Assembly (NCBI GenBank): GCA_024330965.1
Contig: JANDJL010000007.1
Location: 1-64,000 of the forward strand
Source: Nitrospira sp.
Lineage (GTDB): Bacteria > Nitrospirota > Nitrospiria > Nitrospirales > Nitrospiraceae
Length of the DNA stretch: 64,000 nucleotides
Direction of reading: 5' to 3'
In this document: in pieces, positions 43,200 to 51,307 of the stretch
Position numbering within the stretch: position 1 is the stretch's first letter
Layout: every line of letters starts with the position of its first letter
Program-made: the position numbers and the translations under genes
The notes under the pieces: generated by a model
What the model saw: the letters and a program-made list of their open reading frames with translations, nothing else
What the model was told of the DNA's origin: nothing
The model's database searches: none

Positions 43200-44162
43200 A
43201 TGACCGAAATAGCCAAATACCTGGAGGCCGTCAAAGAACGTTACCAACTGAAAAGCGACTACGCCCTCGCGGAGAAGCTCGGTATCGCGCAGCCCGACGC
43301 CAACTTGATGCGCCGTGGCCTGAAGATCCCCAAGCCTGAACTCTGTATCAAGATCGCCAAACTGCTCGATAAAAATCCCGTCGAGCTCTTGTTGATCGCC
43401 CAGAAGGACAAGGCGCCAGCCGCTGCCAAGAGCTATTGGACCTTGGCGCTGACAGCCGTGGACGTGATGTTGCACGTCCCGAAGACACCCAAATACCTGC
43501 CGCGCAAAGTCGAGGCGATCGGACGGGAACTCCGCCAGCTCGAAACCCAGCGATTGATCTACGAAGGGGCCGAAGCCAATGCCGAAGCGGTTCGGCTTGT
43601 GCAGACTGCTGAACGGTCCATCGACGCAGTCATGGAACGATGGAACATTTGGAAGCGAGGCGAGGCATTGTATCCGACCTATCTGCTGGCCAATCAAGAA
43701 GCGGTGAAGCGAGGCGTGACCGTCCGCCGGCTCCTGATTCTGACCAAAGAGCAGATGCAACAAGAGCCGGTCGTGGCAGACGCCGTGAGGGTGATGGACG
43801 ATCAACAACGGGCCGGCATCCACATCTTCTTTGCCTTTCGAGAAGAATTGATCAAGGCGCCGGCTTTTCGCCGGTTCGAGGAAGACTATCGCGCGCAGGG
43901 GGCCGCGCAGGACATGAACGCCGCCATGTTCGACCGGGAGATTCTCCTGTTTTCCCGCTCCTACGGGCAGATCCCCCTCGGCCTGTTCGGCACGCCGATT
44001 CCCCTGACTATGATCAATCAATTGGAGATCGCTTGGAAGCCGGAACTCTTGCGCGACCTGGACCCGGCACCGCTGTTCGACATGACGCGCTACGTCTTTG
44101 AGTATGAAGGTCCCCAGACCTTCACAGCAGAAGTGGCTCGTTTCAAGAAGTCGGTCGCTTGA
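43200..44162 (+). CDS. HTH (XRE-type) regulator with C-terminal sensor-like domain
   Basis: This 320-aa protein has an N-terminal Cro/CI-like helix-turn-helix (residues about 5-65: YALAEKLGIAQPDANLMRRG, then ELCIKIAKLLDKNPVELLLI). A long C-terminal part follows with a helical linker and an alpha/beta region (YPTYLLANQEAVKRGVTVRR, then LLILTKEQM and GIHIFFAFREEL), resembling the PLD-like sensor domain of some transcription factors. It lies 39 bp after the di-iron protein gene. It is the only transcription factor seen between 15 and 60 kb and is the obvious candidate regulator of the flanking catabolic operon. Target and ligand are not known. Confidence 0.7.
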   Translation: MTEIAKYLEAVKERYQLKSDYALAEKLGIAQPDANLMRRGLKIPKPELCIKIAKLLDKNPVELLLIAQKDKAPAAAKSYWTLALTAVDVMLHVPKTPKYLPRKVEAIGRELRQLETQRLIYEGAEANAEAVRLVQTAERSIDAVMERWNIWKRGEALYPTYLLANQEAVKRGVTVRRLLILTKEQMQQEPVVADAVRVMDDQQRAGIHIFFAFREELIKAPAFRRFEEDYRAQGAAQDMNAAMFDREILLFSRSYGQIPLGLFGTPIPLTMINQLEIAWKPELLRDLDPAPLFDMTRYVFEYEGPQTFTAEVARFKKSVA

Positions 44163-44316
44163 GGACAAGCAGGTCCGTCGAGTGGTTGGATATCGATCGA
44201 TTGACAGCCATCGCATCCGCTGTTGAGCAACGAGGCTTCTGAGTCTCATCCACAGCGGGAACAACCGGCCGAAGCCGTATCAGGGCGAGGGCTGAGGCGG
44301 CAAGAAGAGGGATGCC

Positions 44317-46314
44317 ATGGCCTCCCTGTTCAAAGGGTTCGAACGGATCGAAGAAGCCCGCGAACGACTGACGGGGCAGAGTTTCTTGGCCGGCCTCTTC
44401 ATGGGTCGGCCTGATTTCTCGCTCCTCATCCCACCGAGCGAACCTCCCGATCAGGTGACGATCTGGGAATCCTATCAGCCCCGGTTAGTCTCATTCTTGA
44501 CCACGCAGGTGGACCCAGACGAGATCGAACGCACGGGGAAGATTCCAGACACCGTGCTCGAAGGACTCTTTTCACTCGGCGCCTTTGCCATGAAAATCCC
44601 GCCCGCCTACGGAGGGCTGGGGTTCTCCTACACGAACTATGGCCGGGCGCTCACGTTGATAGCAAGTTGGAGCAACGTGCTCGCCCTGACCGTCGCCGTG
44701 CCGCAGTCCATTGGCATCGCCATGCCTCTCATGCTCTTTGGGTCAGAAGAGCAACGGCGCACTTACCTGCCGCTCGTCGCCCGTGAGGCGATCTCCGCCT
44801 TCGCCCTCACGGAACCGGCCACCGGCTCTGACGCGGCTAACATCAAGACCGAAGCGGTCCTCGACGAACGCGGCGACACGTTCATCGTCAACGGCGAAAA
44901 ACTGTGGTGCACCAACGGGCCGATCGCCCGCTATCTCACCCTCATTGCCCAGGTCCCGGCACGCCGCACCGTTGTCGAGGGCCGACCACGCTGGGAGCCG
45001 GTCTCCCAAGGAAAGGGGGCAGAGGCCCGAGTCCCCACCGCCTTCGTGCTCGATATGAGAACGCCGGGTGTGGTCGTGCGGCAACGTTGTCAATTCGAAG
45101 GCTGTCGAGGCATCGAAAACGGTCATCTCACCTTCACCAACGTGCGGATTCCGTCAGCTAACCTCATTGGCGAGGTGGGAAGGGGCTTAAAATATGCCCT
45201 GACCATCTTGAATATCGGTCGGGGCATTAGTATTCCGGCCATTTGCCTGGGTATGGCCAAACAGGCCTGGCAACCCACGTTGGATCGAGCCAACGAGCGA
45301 CTGACGTTCCAAAAACCCTTAAGCGGACACCAGGCCCAACGGATGAGGCTGGGCCGGATGGCGGCCGATCTGTTCGCCATGGAATCACTCGCGACCGCCG
45401 CCTGGCACCTGGCTGATCAGCACCGCTTCGATGTCAGGATCGAAGCCGCCATCACCAAGATCTATTGTTCAGAACGGACCATCCAGTTCCTCAAAGACGC
45501 CCAGATCATCTTTGGCGGCATGGGGTATGAGACGGCCGACTCCAAACGAGCCCGCGGCGAGCCGGCCTTCGGCATCGAACAGTTGGTACGGGATGCGGAG
45601 ATGTACCGTATCGGAGAAGGAGCGACAGACGTGCTGCGGCCGTTTGTGACCCGCGAAGGAGTCAGTCCCCACCTTGAACGAGCCGGGCGGTACATGGGCG
45701 GAGAACTGAGCGGCTTTGCGAAATTCGCTGAGTGGCTCAAGCTTGTTCGGTTTTACCTTCCTTGGTATCTCAGCCTCTGGCGACCCAGGCCGCTGCCTGA
45801 TCACCCCCAGTGCCGACACCCGCAGGCCGCCCCCCTGTTGCGGTATGTCGAGCAAACCAGTCGCCGCCTGGCAGCCGCGATCTTTTGGGCCATGCTCCGG
45901 TACGGGCGAGCCCTCCGGGACGACCAAGGCCGACAACATCGTATCGAAATGGTGGCCGAAGAACTCCTCGTTCTCACCACCGCCACCTTGAGGGCGGCAT
46001 CCCTGAGTGGGACAGCCGATGATGAGTCACGCTGGTCACTCGTCACATATTTGGTCGAAGACGCGCGGGACCGTATCGACCGTTTGATCCGAGAGATTCA
46101 CGGGTCGAATCGTGACGAACTTGCGGCAGTCATTGGGAAGCAGGCCGCGCAGGGAGCCTACGGCTGGTTGACGGACGGCATCATCGCCAGAAGGCTTCAT
46201 GAGTATGTTCCCACCACCGATTCGCCCCCACGCCACTCGTTATCTGCATCAAACATCCGGTCACACGTCCTCACGGACTCCGTTCACCCACCGCCGCTCG
46301 GCACTGAACGCTAG
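44317..46314 (+). CDS. Acyl-CoA dehydrogenase, long VLCAD/ACAD9-like type
   Basis: This 665-aa FAD enzyme would oxidise an acyl-CoA to the enoyl-CoA. The dehydrogenase core (about 60-450) has SAFALTEPATGSDAANIKT and GEKLWCTNGPIA for FAD/substrate contacts. AQIIFGGMGYE follows, and then the catalytic-base segment MYRIGEGATDVLRPF with its Glu. About 200 extra C-terminal residues, helical as in the membrane-associated very-long-chain enzymes, include WLKLVRFYLPWYLSLW, a possible membrane-binding amphipathic helix. ATG 44317 is used. As the only acyl-CoA dehydrogenase near the catabolic operon, it may serve isovaleryl-, butyryl- or methylbutyryl-CoA, or fatty acids. Confidence 0.88.
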   Translation: MASLFKGFERIEEARERLTGQSFLAGLFMGRPDFSLLIPPSEPPDQVTIWESYQPRLVSFLTTQVDPDEIERTGKIPDTVLEGLFSLGAFAMKIPPAYGGLGFSYTNYGRALTLIASWSNVLALTVAVPQSIGIAMPLMLFGSEEQRRTYLPLVAREAISAFALTEPATGSDAANIKTEAVLDERGDTFIVNGEKLWCTNGPIARYLTLIAQVPARRTVVEGRPRWEPVSQGKGAEARVPTAFVLDMRTPGVVVRQRCQFEGCRGIENGHLTFTNVRIPSANLIGEVGRGLKYALTILNIGRGISIPAICLGMAKQAWQPTLDRANERLTFQKPLSGHQAQRMRLGRMAADLFAMESLATAAWHLADQHRFDVRIEAAITKIYCSERTIQFLKDAQIIFGGMGYETADSKRARGEPAFGIEQLVRDAEMYRIGEGATDVLRPFVTREGVSPHLERAGRYMGGELSGFAKFAEWLKLVRFYLPWYLSLWRPRPLPDHPQCRHPQAAPLLRYVEQTSRRLAAAIFWAMLRYGRALRDDQGRQHRIEMVAEELLVLTTATLRAASLSGTADDESRWSLVTYLVEDARDRIDRLIREIHGSNRDELAAVIGKQAAQGAYGWLTDGIIARRLHEYVPTTDSPPRHSLSASNIRSHVLTDSVHPPPLGTER

Positions 46315-46571
46315 GTTCGCGGCCCCATGCAGCACCCTTCATGGATCGAAAGCAGTTCGCTCCAGATCAAAAGCTTCAGTTGACTCCGCTCGAAGTACTA
46401 TTCTGACTGAGCCTTTGCCCGGACTCGGTTCCCCCTGAAAGGGGATTGTTCTGGCCGTATCAGTGAAGTCGCTCAGCCCCCACGAGACACAAACAGGAGC
46501 GGGTGGGCGAATAATTGGAAGGTCGCCCTACTTGTCTCTTCGCCCCTGAAACAATGATCGAGACGACGTTT

Positions 46572-46587
46572 GGGAGATACGTCTCCC
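46572..46587. repeat. Perfect 6-bp hairpin with TACG tetraloop
   Basis: GGGAGA (46572-46577), TACG (46578-46581), TCTCCC (46582-46587). The UACG loop is of the very stable UNCG class if transcribed. No U-tract follows. Confidence 0.7.
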
Positions 46588-46936
46588 TCATCCTGTCGCC
46601 GACAAACCATCCTCTTTGAACAACTGCATCGGAATGAATCGGGAGGTTGTTCCCTCTGCCGTTCTTATCCCTGTCCATGCTTCCCCCACTGGACGGGGTC
46701 CATAGACAAGATGACCAGCCTGCTCCATGATGGCTCGATCGAGGAACCTGTAGCAAATGGAGCATCGGTCAGCAAGCGTTGGTGGACAGGAGAAAAGTAA
46801 CTTGCCTATACATTTTACGGTCACGCTGTGGAATCTCATCCGGATGTCGTCAGAGATCGCTACGATGTAGGGAGCCCAAGGCATTTCCCGGAACTTTTGC
46901 TCTTTGAGGTGCTTTCCTAGGGCGATAGTTTCGACA

Positions 46937-46952
46937 GACTGGTTGGCCAGTC
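46937..46952. repeat. Palindrome upstream of the VPLPA-CTERM pair
   Basis: GACTGG (46937-46942) and CCAGTC (46947-46952) flank TTGG. It is a candidate operator or hairpin 105 bp before the first exported-protein gene. Confidence 0.6.
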
Positions 46953-46972
46953 ATCAAGAAAGCATATGGGGG

Positions 46973-47006
46973 ATCACTCACAACGTTAAATAAGAGTAAG
47001 AGTGAT
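46973..47006. repeat. 7-bp inverted repeat around an AT-rich core
   Basis: ATCACTC (46973-46979) and GAGTGAT (47000-47006) enclose 20 bp including GTTAAATAAGAG. It lies 50 bp upstream of the ATG at 47057 and could be an operator or leader stem-loop. Confidence 0.6.
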
Positions 47007-47056
47007 TCGTGAGCATCGGTGTTGGTTCCTGCCGTGGTACATACAGAGGAGGCACG

Positions 47057-47791
47057 ATGGGGTACCGGATTATTCTGCTTATGCTTATCGCACTTGTGAC
47101 CTGCGAGGAGTCCTGGGCACACGTGGTGTACAGGGATCTCCTGAGAGATAACTTAAATAGCCACGGACAGTTTCAAGGAACGGTAACGAATAACTATGGC
47201 TGGATTGATGGAGCGGACATTGCCCCGAATGATACGTTGCCGTTGGGCGATACCCATAGGGTATACTGGGCACGGTTTTCCATCGCCAACCCCTCTCATG
47301 TTTCAATCCTCGTGCGGGCTCAAACGGCCTTGGAAGGCAGTTCGGCTATCTATCTGGGAGACTTGACTCCCGCATTCTCTCTGTTTTCTGGTCTCTCGCC
47401 TTCCTTGGGCCATGATGGTGCTCATCCTGATTGCGGTGCCGCCTATGGGAATGGCTGTCACGGAGTGTTGGACGTCCTGCACGACTTTACCATGTGGAAC
47501 AGTCAGGGACAAAGTGGGGAGCTGCGATTTATAGGCTACGCGCTTACGTCAGATGGAGTATCGGCAGGGGAAACTTTTCTGAATCTCTCGCCAGGTAACT
47601 ATACCGTCATCATTGGTGGGGCAAACGCATCCGTCTTGCCCAATGGCACGAGCATGCCAGTGGGAACCAGGGCATTTACCGTCACCATGTCGATCATCAC
47701 TCCCGTCCCAATTCCGGCGGCAGGATGGTTGCTCTTGTCGTCCCTGGCAACCCTGTTCGTGTACAGGCGTTCTGAGAAGAGTCAGACATAA
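47057..47791 (+). CDS. Exported VPLPA/PEP-CTERM-type protein 1
   Basis: This 244-aa protein starts at ATG 47057 behind GAGGAGG. An N-terminal signal (IILLMLIALVTCEESWAH) is followed by a mature domain rich in Ser, Thr, Gly and aromatic residues. The C-terminus has the tripartite sorting signal: VPIPAAGWLLLSSLATLFVY followed by RRSEK. This is the VPLPA-CTERM variant of PEP-CTERM, recognised by an exosortase that cuts and transfers the protein to the surface. Several Cys (PDCGAAYGNGCHG) may form a disulfide. The function of the mature part is unknown. It is followed 60 bp later by a second protein of the same plan. Confidence 0.8.
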   Translation: MGYRIILLMLIALVTCEESWAHVVYRDLLRDNLNSHGQFQGTVTNNYGWIDGADIAPNDTLPLGDTHRVYWARFSIANPSHVSILVRAQTALEGSSAIYLGDLTPAFSLFSGLSPSLGHDGAHPDCGAAYGNGCHGVLDVLHDFTMWNSQGQSGELRFIGYALTSDGVSAGETFLNLSPGNYTVIIGGANASVLPNGTSMPVGTRAFTVTMSIITPVPIPAAGWLLLSSLATLFVYRRSEKSQT

Positions 47792-47851
47792 ACGAAGAGT
47801 GTGGACTGTAGTGATCATCGTCGGTGGTCGAATCACAAGGAGAAACGCACG

Positions 47852-48820
47852 ATGAAAATGGCTTATTGTATATTTCAGATGGTCATACTGGGTGTGGTCT
47901 TTTCAGGAACTGCCTTCGGCCATGCTGTAGGCAATATTGCTCTCACCATCGAAGGTGGACAGTTAGTTCCCCGGTCCATCGATACCGGCCAAGTACTGAG
48001 CACGATCAATGTGTATCAAGCGTACTTCGGTACGGAGCAGGAATGGGATGAACGCCGTATTTATGATCATGTGAATGCCAACGGCACGCCAATCGATGCA
48101 AGCGGAAATGTCGCCTATACCCATCCGACCCATCCCCAACCTCATCTGCAATCGACCAGTGGCAGTATAAGGAATCCCCTCTATGTCGTTGACGATTTCG
48201 CCTGGAACTTCTATCCCCATACAATGAGTTTGCCCGTACGCCCTGATACGGACGGATCCGTAGACAACCAAAACATTACGCTTCACCTGCTGAGTGATTT
48301 GAAATTCTGGAACGGGTCCCAGTTTGTCGAAACGGGGGGAGAGAATGTCGTGGTATCGATATGGCATTGGACAACCACCAATGACGATGGCATCTCTGAT
48401 ATTTATGATACGTATCGGTTCCCGGATGGCGGCTGGTATGCTTATCCCATCAATCCGGTCAGCCCTGATGGCTCTGACATTCCAGCCGGGACGTACGAAT
48501 TTGCGCCCGGGGATCACTACCACTGGATGTTTGAATTAACCCCTGATAGTACTGGCAACTTGGATGCGGGGGTCTATCTCCTCAACGTCAAGTTCAGCAC
48601 CGATGTTCCTGGGGTCGCCAACAGCAACCCTTTTTCTCTGCTTATCGCCAATGGGCTGGGGCAGGACCTGGATTCATCGCTTCAACATCCGACATATATT
48701 GCTGCTCAGCAGGCGTTAACGGCTGTTGTCCCTCTACCGGCAACTGCGTGGTTGTTTGGGAGCTCGATGATCAGTCTGATAGGCGCTGCACAACGAAAGA
48801 TCGCGATGAGAACTGAATAA
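47852..48820 (+). CDS. Exported VPLPA/PEP-CTERM-type protein 2
   Basis: This 322-aa protein starts at ATG 47852 with AAGGAG upstream. It has a signal peptide ending GTAFGHA, a large beta-rich mature domain with many Asp, Thr, Tyr, His and Trp residues (HYHWMFELTPDSTGNLDAGV), and a C-terminal sorting tail VVPLPATAWLFGSSMISLIG ending with a basic cluster. Both this and the preceding protein begin the mature part with a His-Val/Ala pair (AHVVYRD, GHAVGNI). The His-rich segment HPTHPQPH may bind metal. It looks like a two-gene operon of surface proteins; no exosortase gene is in the window. Confidence 0.8.
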   Translation: MKMAYCIFQMVILGVVFSGTAFGHAVGNIALTIEGGQLVPRSIDTGQVLSTINVYQAYFGTEQEWDERRIYDHVNANGTPIDASGNVAYTHPTHPQPHLQSTSGSIRNPLYVVDDFAWNFYPHTMSLPVRPDTDGSVDNQNITLHLLSDLKFWNGSQFVETGGENVVVSIWHWTTTNDDGISDIYDTYRFPDGGWYAYPINPVSPDGSDIPAGTYEFAPGDHYHWMFELTPDSTGNLDAGVYLLNVKFSTDVPGVANSNPFSLLIANGLGQDLDSSLQHPTYIAAQQALTAVVPLPATAWLFGSSMISLIGAAQRKIAMRTE

Positions 48821-49313
48821 ACACGGCGAGCCGCTGGCGTTTCACTTGGCGGCCTGGTTTCAGAAATCTGAAGACGCAGAATCGCGATGGCTGGAAGTTT
48901 CAGCCCTCCTCACCTTTGCGTTGAGGAAGCTGCAAATTACAGCTCCAACTTGCGCTGCGGCTATTAGCTATTAAAATGATGCCCTGTAGTCTCGGGTATG
49001 TGGCGCATCTCCTCTGGGTGGCGAGGTCCTTGGCCAGCTTATGCAGACGGCAGCATCTGGCAGCACCTCGTTTGCAAATTCCATAGTTATTCAGAGTCGT
49101 ACCATCTCGTGCCAGACTCACAGGGACGATTCGAGTCGTAGGTCCATCTTCTCCTCCGTTTAAGGGGGATGAATGATCCAGCATGCCAGCCGCAGGGGTA
49201 GCGAGAACATCGGGGATCTCAGGACAATACCAGAAATGCCTCTACAACCAAGAGACCACGCATCCCTATGCGTCTCATGCTGCTTACAAAGTCGAGGGAA
49301 ACTTGCAGGGGCG
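48821..49313. other. Intergenic region before tRNA-Lys
   Basis: These 493 bp have no supported gene. Just after the preceding stop, GCCGC (48830-48834) and GCGGC (48849-48853) could form a weak terminator stem without a U-tract. The minus-strand frame at 48900-49184 is rich in Cys, Arg and Ser with no recognisable fold, and I do not annotate it. Confidence 0.5.
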
Positions 49314-49389
49314 TGGTGAGCCGGCTGGGACTCGAACCCAGGGCCCTCGCCTTAAAAGGGCGATGCTCTACCGACTGAGCTACCGGCTC
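49314..49389 (-). tRNA. tRNA-Lys (anticodon UUU)
   Basis: This is a full 76-nt cloverleaf on the minus strand. The acceptor GAGCCGG/CCGGCTC (7 bp) is followed by the D-arm GCTC...GAGC, anticodon stem TCGCC/GGCGA with loop CTTTTAA (anticodon TTT), a 5-nt variable loop, and T-arm CTGGG-TTCGAGT-CCCAG. Discriminator A and an encoded CCA (49316-49314) complete it. It lies 97 bp downstream of purA on the same strand. Confidence 0.97.
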
Positions 49390-49486
49390 ACAAGGAAAAC
49401 TCGATGACCGTCAACCGTCGCTTCGACGAGCGAAGCAAGACAAGTGCATCCTCCCATTGACACCTGATGATCGACCATTGACGACT

Positions 49487-50800
49487 TCACCGTTTGGGAC
49501 GGCGAGGGGAACAATCCAACGGATTGCGAAGCATGATTGTGTCGGCTCGTTTGGAGCCGGTCGAAATCATATCGATTCGACATTGAACCAGTTCTTCAAT
49601 GCGGCCCAGGTACCGTTTGGCTTCCGCCGGCAGCCGCTTGTATGTCGTAGCGCCCGTCGTCGAAGCGGCCCACCCCTTCATCCGTTGGTACACCGGCCGA
49701 CAGTCGGTCAAAACGTCGAGATCCGAGGGCATCTCTTTATAGAGGCGCTCTCCGTGCCGGTATCCGGTGCAGAGCAGCACTTCCCGGTGCCCATCGAGCA
49801 CGTCGAGCTTGGTCAGCGCAAGCGACGTGAGGCCGTTCACCTGTGCGGCATACCGCACCAGGACGGCGTCGAACCATCCGCACCGTCTGGGGCGTCCGGT
49901 GGTCGATCCAAACTCATTGCCCCGTTCCTGTAGCCGCTGGCCGACCCCTTCGTTCAGTTCGGTGGGAAACGGACCACTGCCCACCCTGGTCGTATAGGCC
50001 TTGGCGATGCCCAAAACGCCGTCGATCATCGTGGGCCCCACCCCGGTGCCGGTGCAGGCGCCGCCCGCCGAGGCGCTGGAGGATGTCACATAGGGATAGG
50101 TTCCGAAATCCACGTCGAGGTGCGTGCCTTGCGCACCTTCGAAAAGGACCGTCTTGTTCCTCTGAATCGCCCGATTGAGCAACGTGATCGTATCGGTGAC
50201 ATGGCTCTTGAGACGATCGGCATAGCCCATGTACTGGTCGAACACCTTGTCCGCCTGATAGGGCTCCACCTTGTGAAATTGTTCCAAGAACCAATTCATC
50301 TCAACGAGATTTTCTTCCAGCTTCCTTCTAAACAGTGGCGGATTGAGGAGATCGCCCACGCGAATGCCAATTCTCGCCATTTTATCGGCGTAGGAAGGAC
50401 CGATCCCGCGGCCCGTGGTCCCGATCCGCCGCAACCCCTTCGACTGTTCCGACGCGCGCTCGATCGCCTTGTGGTACGGCAAGATGAGATGCGCTCGGTC
50501 ACTCACGGCGAAGTTCTTGCCAACCACGATGCCTTTGGTCTGGAGCTGGTCCATTTCTTCGATCAAAGCACCCGGGTCCACCACCACGCCGTTGCCGATG
50601 ACACAGGTGACGCCTCGGTACAAAATACCGGACGGAATGAGGTGAAAGACGTACGTGCCGCGTTCATTGATGACCGTGTGGCCCGCGTTCGACCCGCCTT
50701 GATAGCGCACCACGACATCGGCGTCCCGGGCCAAGATGTCCACGATCTTGCCCTTGCCTTCATCACCCCATTGGGCGCCGATAATGACCAGATTGCCCAT
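49487..50800 (-). CDS. purA: Adenylosuccinate synthetase
   Basis: This enzyme makes adenylosuccinate from IMP, aspartate and GTP, the first committed step to AMP. The 437-aa product begins GNLVIIGAQWGDEGKGKIVD with the GDEGKGK P-loop. It continues with YQGGSNAGHTV (catalytic His), IGTTGRGIGPSY, FEGAQGTHLDVDFGTYP and STTGRPRRCGW. ATG 50800 is chosen because the family starts just before the P-loop; upstream in-frame codons run through a hairpin. A promoter and a terminator-like stem-loop lie within 125 bp upstream. Confidence 0.97.
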   Translation of the reverse strand: MGNLVIIGAQWGDEGKGKIVDILARDADVVVRYQGGSNAGHTVINERGTYVFHLIPSGILYRGVTCVIGNGVVVDPGALIEEMDQLQTKGIVVGKNFAVSDRAHLILPYHKAIERASEQSKGLRRIGTTGRGIGPSYADKMARIGIRVGDLLNPPLFRRKLEENLVEMNWFLEQFHKVEPYQADKVFDQYMGYADRLKSHVTDTITLLNRAIQRNKTVLFEGAQGTHLDVDFGTYPYVTSSSASAGGACTGTGVGPTMIDGVLGIAKAYTTRVGSGPFPTELNEGVGQRLQERGNEFGSTTGRPRRCGWFDAVLVRYAAQVNGLTSLALTKLDVLDGHREVLLCTGYRHGERLYKEMPSDLDVLTDCRPVYQRMKGWAASTTGATTYKRLPAEAKRYLGRIEELVQCRIDMISTGSKRADTIMLRNPLDCSPRRPKR

Positions 50801-50845
50801 TGGCAGCCGTCCCCGTCCATCCTGCGAACATGCCTGCGAACACGA

Positions 50846-50882
50846 AAAAATGGCTCTGACCTGCCTTGGGAGATCAGAGCCG
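50846..50882 (-). terminator. Intrinsic-terminator-like hairpin in the purA leader
   Basis: On the minus strand GGCTCTGA (50882-50875) pairs perfectly with TCAGAGCC (50860-50853) around a 14-nt loop. It is followed at once by ATTTTTT (50852-50846). It lies between the predicted purA promoter and the purA start codon, with no other minus-strand gene upstream, so it could attenuate purA or protect the mRNA 5' end. Confidence 0.7.
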
Positions 50883-50892
50883 TGGAGCGACA

Positions 50893-50922
50893 TGGTAGGA
50901 TTCCTGCTAGGCCTTTGTCAAG
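50893..50922 (-). promoter_or_regulatory. Promoter of purA
   Basis: TTGACA (50922-50917) and TACCAT (50898-50893) are separated by 18 bp on the minus strand. The expected start site near 50886 is only a few bases before the hairpin at 50882. Confidence 0.6.
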
Positions 50923-51036
50923 CAGATCCTCACCCTTCTCGGTTCAGGCTGGGAGGCGACCGACCTGGGAGTTTCGCTTTTGGGTTGCCGCAAGAACAGA
51001 ACGGGACGGAGGGCTGGCCTACGGAGGGGGGTTTTC

Positions 51037-51065
51037 TTGACTGGCCCGGACCTGCGTGTTAGCAT
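51037..51065 (+). promoter_or_regulatory. Promoter of tRNA-Ala
   Basis: TTGACT (51037-51042) and TAGCAT (51060-51065) are exactly 17 bp apart. They lie 47 bp before the mature tRNA 5' end. Confidence 0.55.
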
Positions 51066-51112
51066 GCCCCCACCTTTTGCACGTTCGGTCTGTCGGGATA
51101 TCCAACGAGCGT

Positions 51113-51188
51113 GGGGCTGTGGCGCAGCTGGGAGCGCGCGTGAATGGCATTCACGAGGTCGCGGGTTCAATCCCCGCCAGCTCCACCA
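51113..51188 (+). tRNA. tRNA-Ala (anticodon GGC)
   Basis: This is a 76-nt cloverleaf. It has acceptor GGGGCTG/CAGCTCC with the wobble allowed for bacterial tRNA, D-arm GCGC...GCGC, and anticodon stem CGTGA/TCACG with loop ATGGCAT (anticodon GGC). The T-arm is GCGGG-TTCAATC-CCCGC, followed by discriminator A and encoded CCA (51186-51188). Confidence 0.96.
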
Positions 51189-51307
51189 TACCAACCTGTG
51201 GTTGAATCGCGCGCTCCTTATCGTTATCGCTTGATTGGAATCGATGCGCGCGGATAGAGTCCTCAACCCTCTTATCGCCAGCCGATCGCCTATCGCCTAA
51301 GTTTCGC

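Larger units (their letters stand above)
46315..47056. other. Gene-poor segment with several inverted repeats
   Basis: These 742 bp contain no open frame I can defend. Base composition is visibly more AT-rich toward the right. They hold several palindromes: TCCCC/GGGGA near 46430-46445, possibly a weak terminator after the acyl-CoA dehydrogenase, and three longer ones listed separately. It may be remnant DNA of a transfer event or the regulatory region of the VPLPA-CTERM genes. Confidence 0.5.

Noticed and set aside
42351..44264. A 637-codon open frame on the minus strand opposite the di-iron and HTH genes.
   Set aside because: It is antisense to two proteins with clear motifs and good ribosome sites. 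Its translation has no recognisable domain and shows the His/Arg/Phe-rich look of a reverse-frame shadow in GC-rich DNA.
46588..46884. A 98-codon minus-strand frame in the repeat-rich gap.
   Set aside because: No ribosome site, no recognisable fold, and several competing frames in the same gap.
48900..49184. A 94-codon minus-strand frame in the gap before tRNA-Lys.
   Set aside because: It is rich in Cys and Arg with no Shine-Dalgarno and no family resemblance; probably non-coding.
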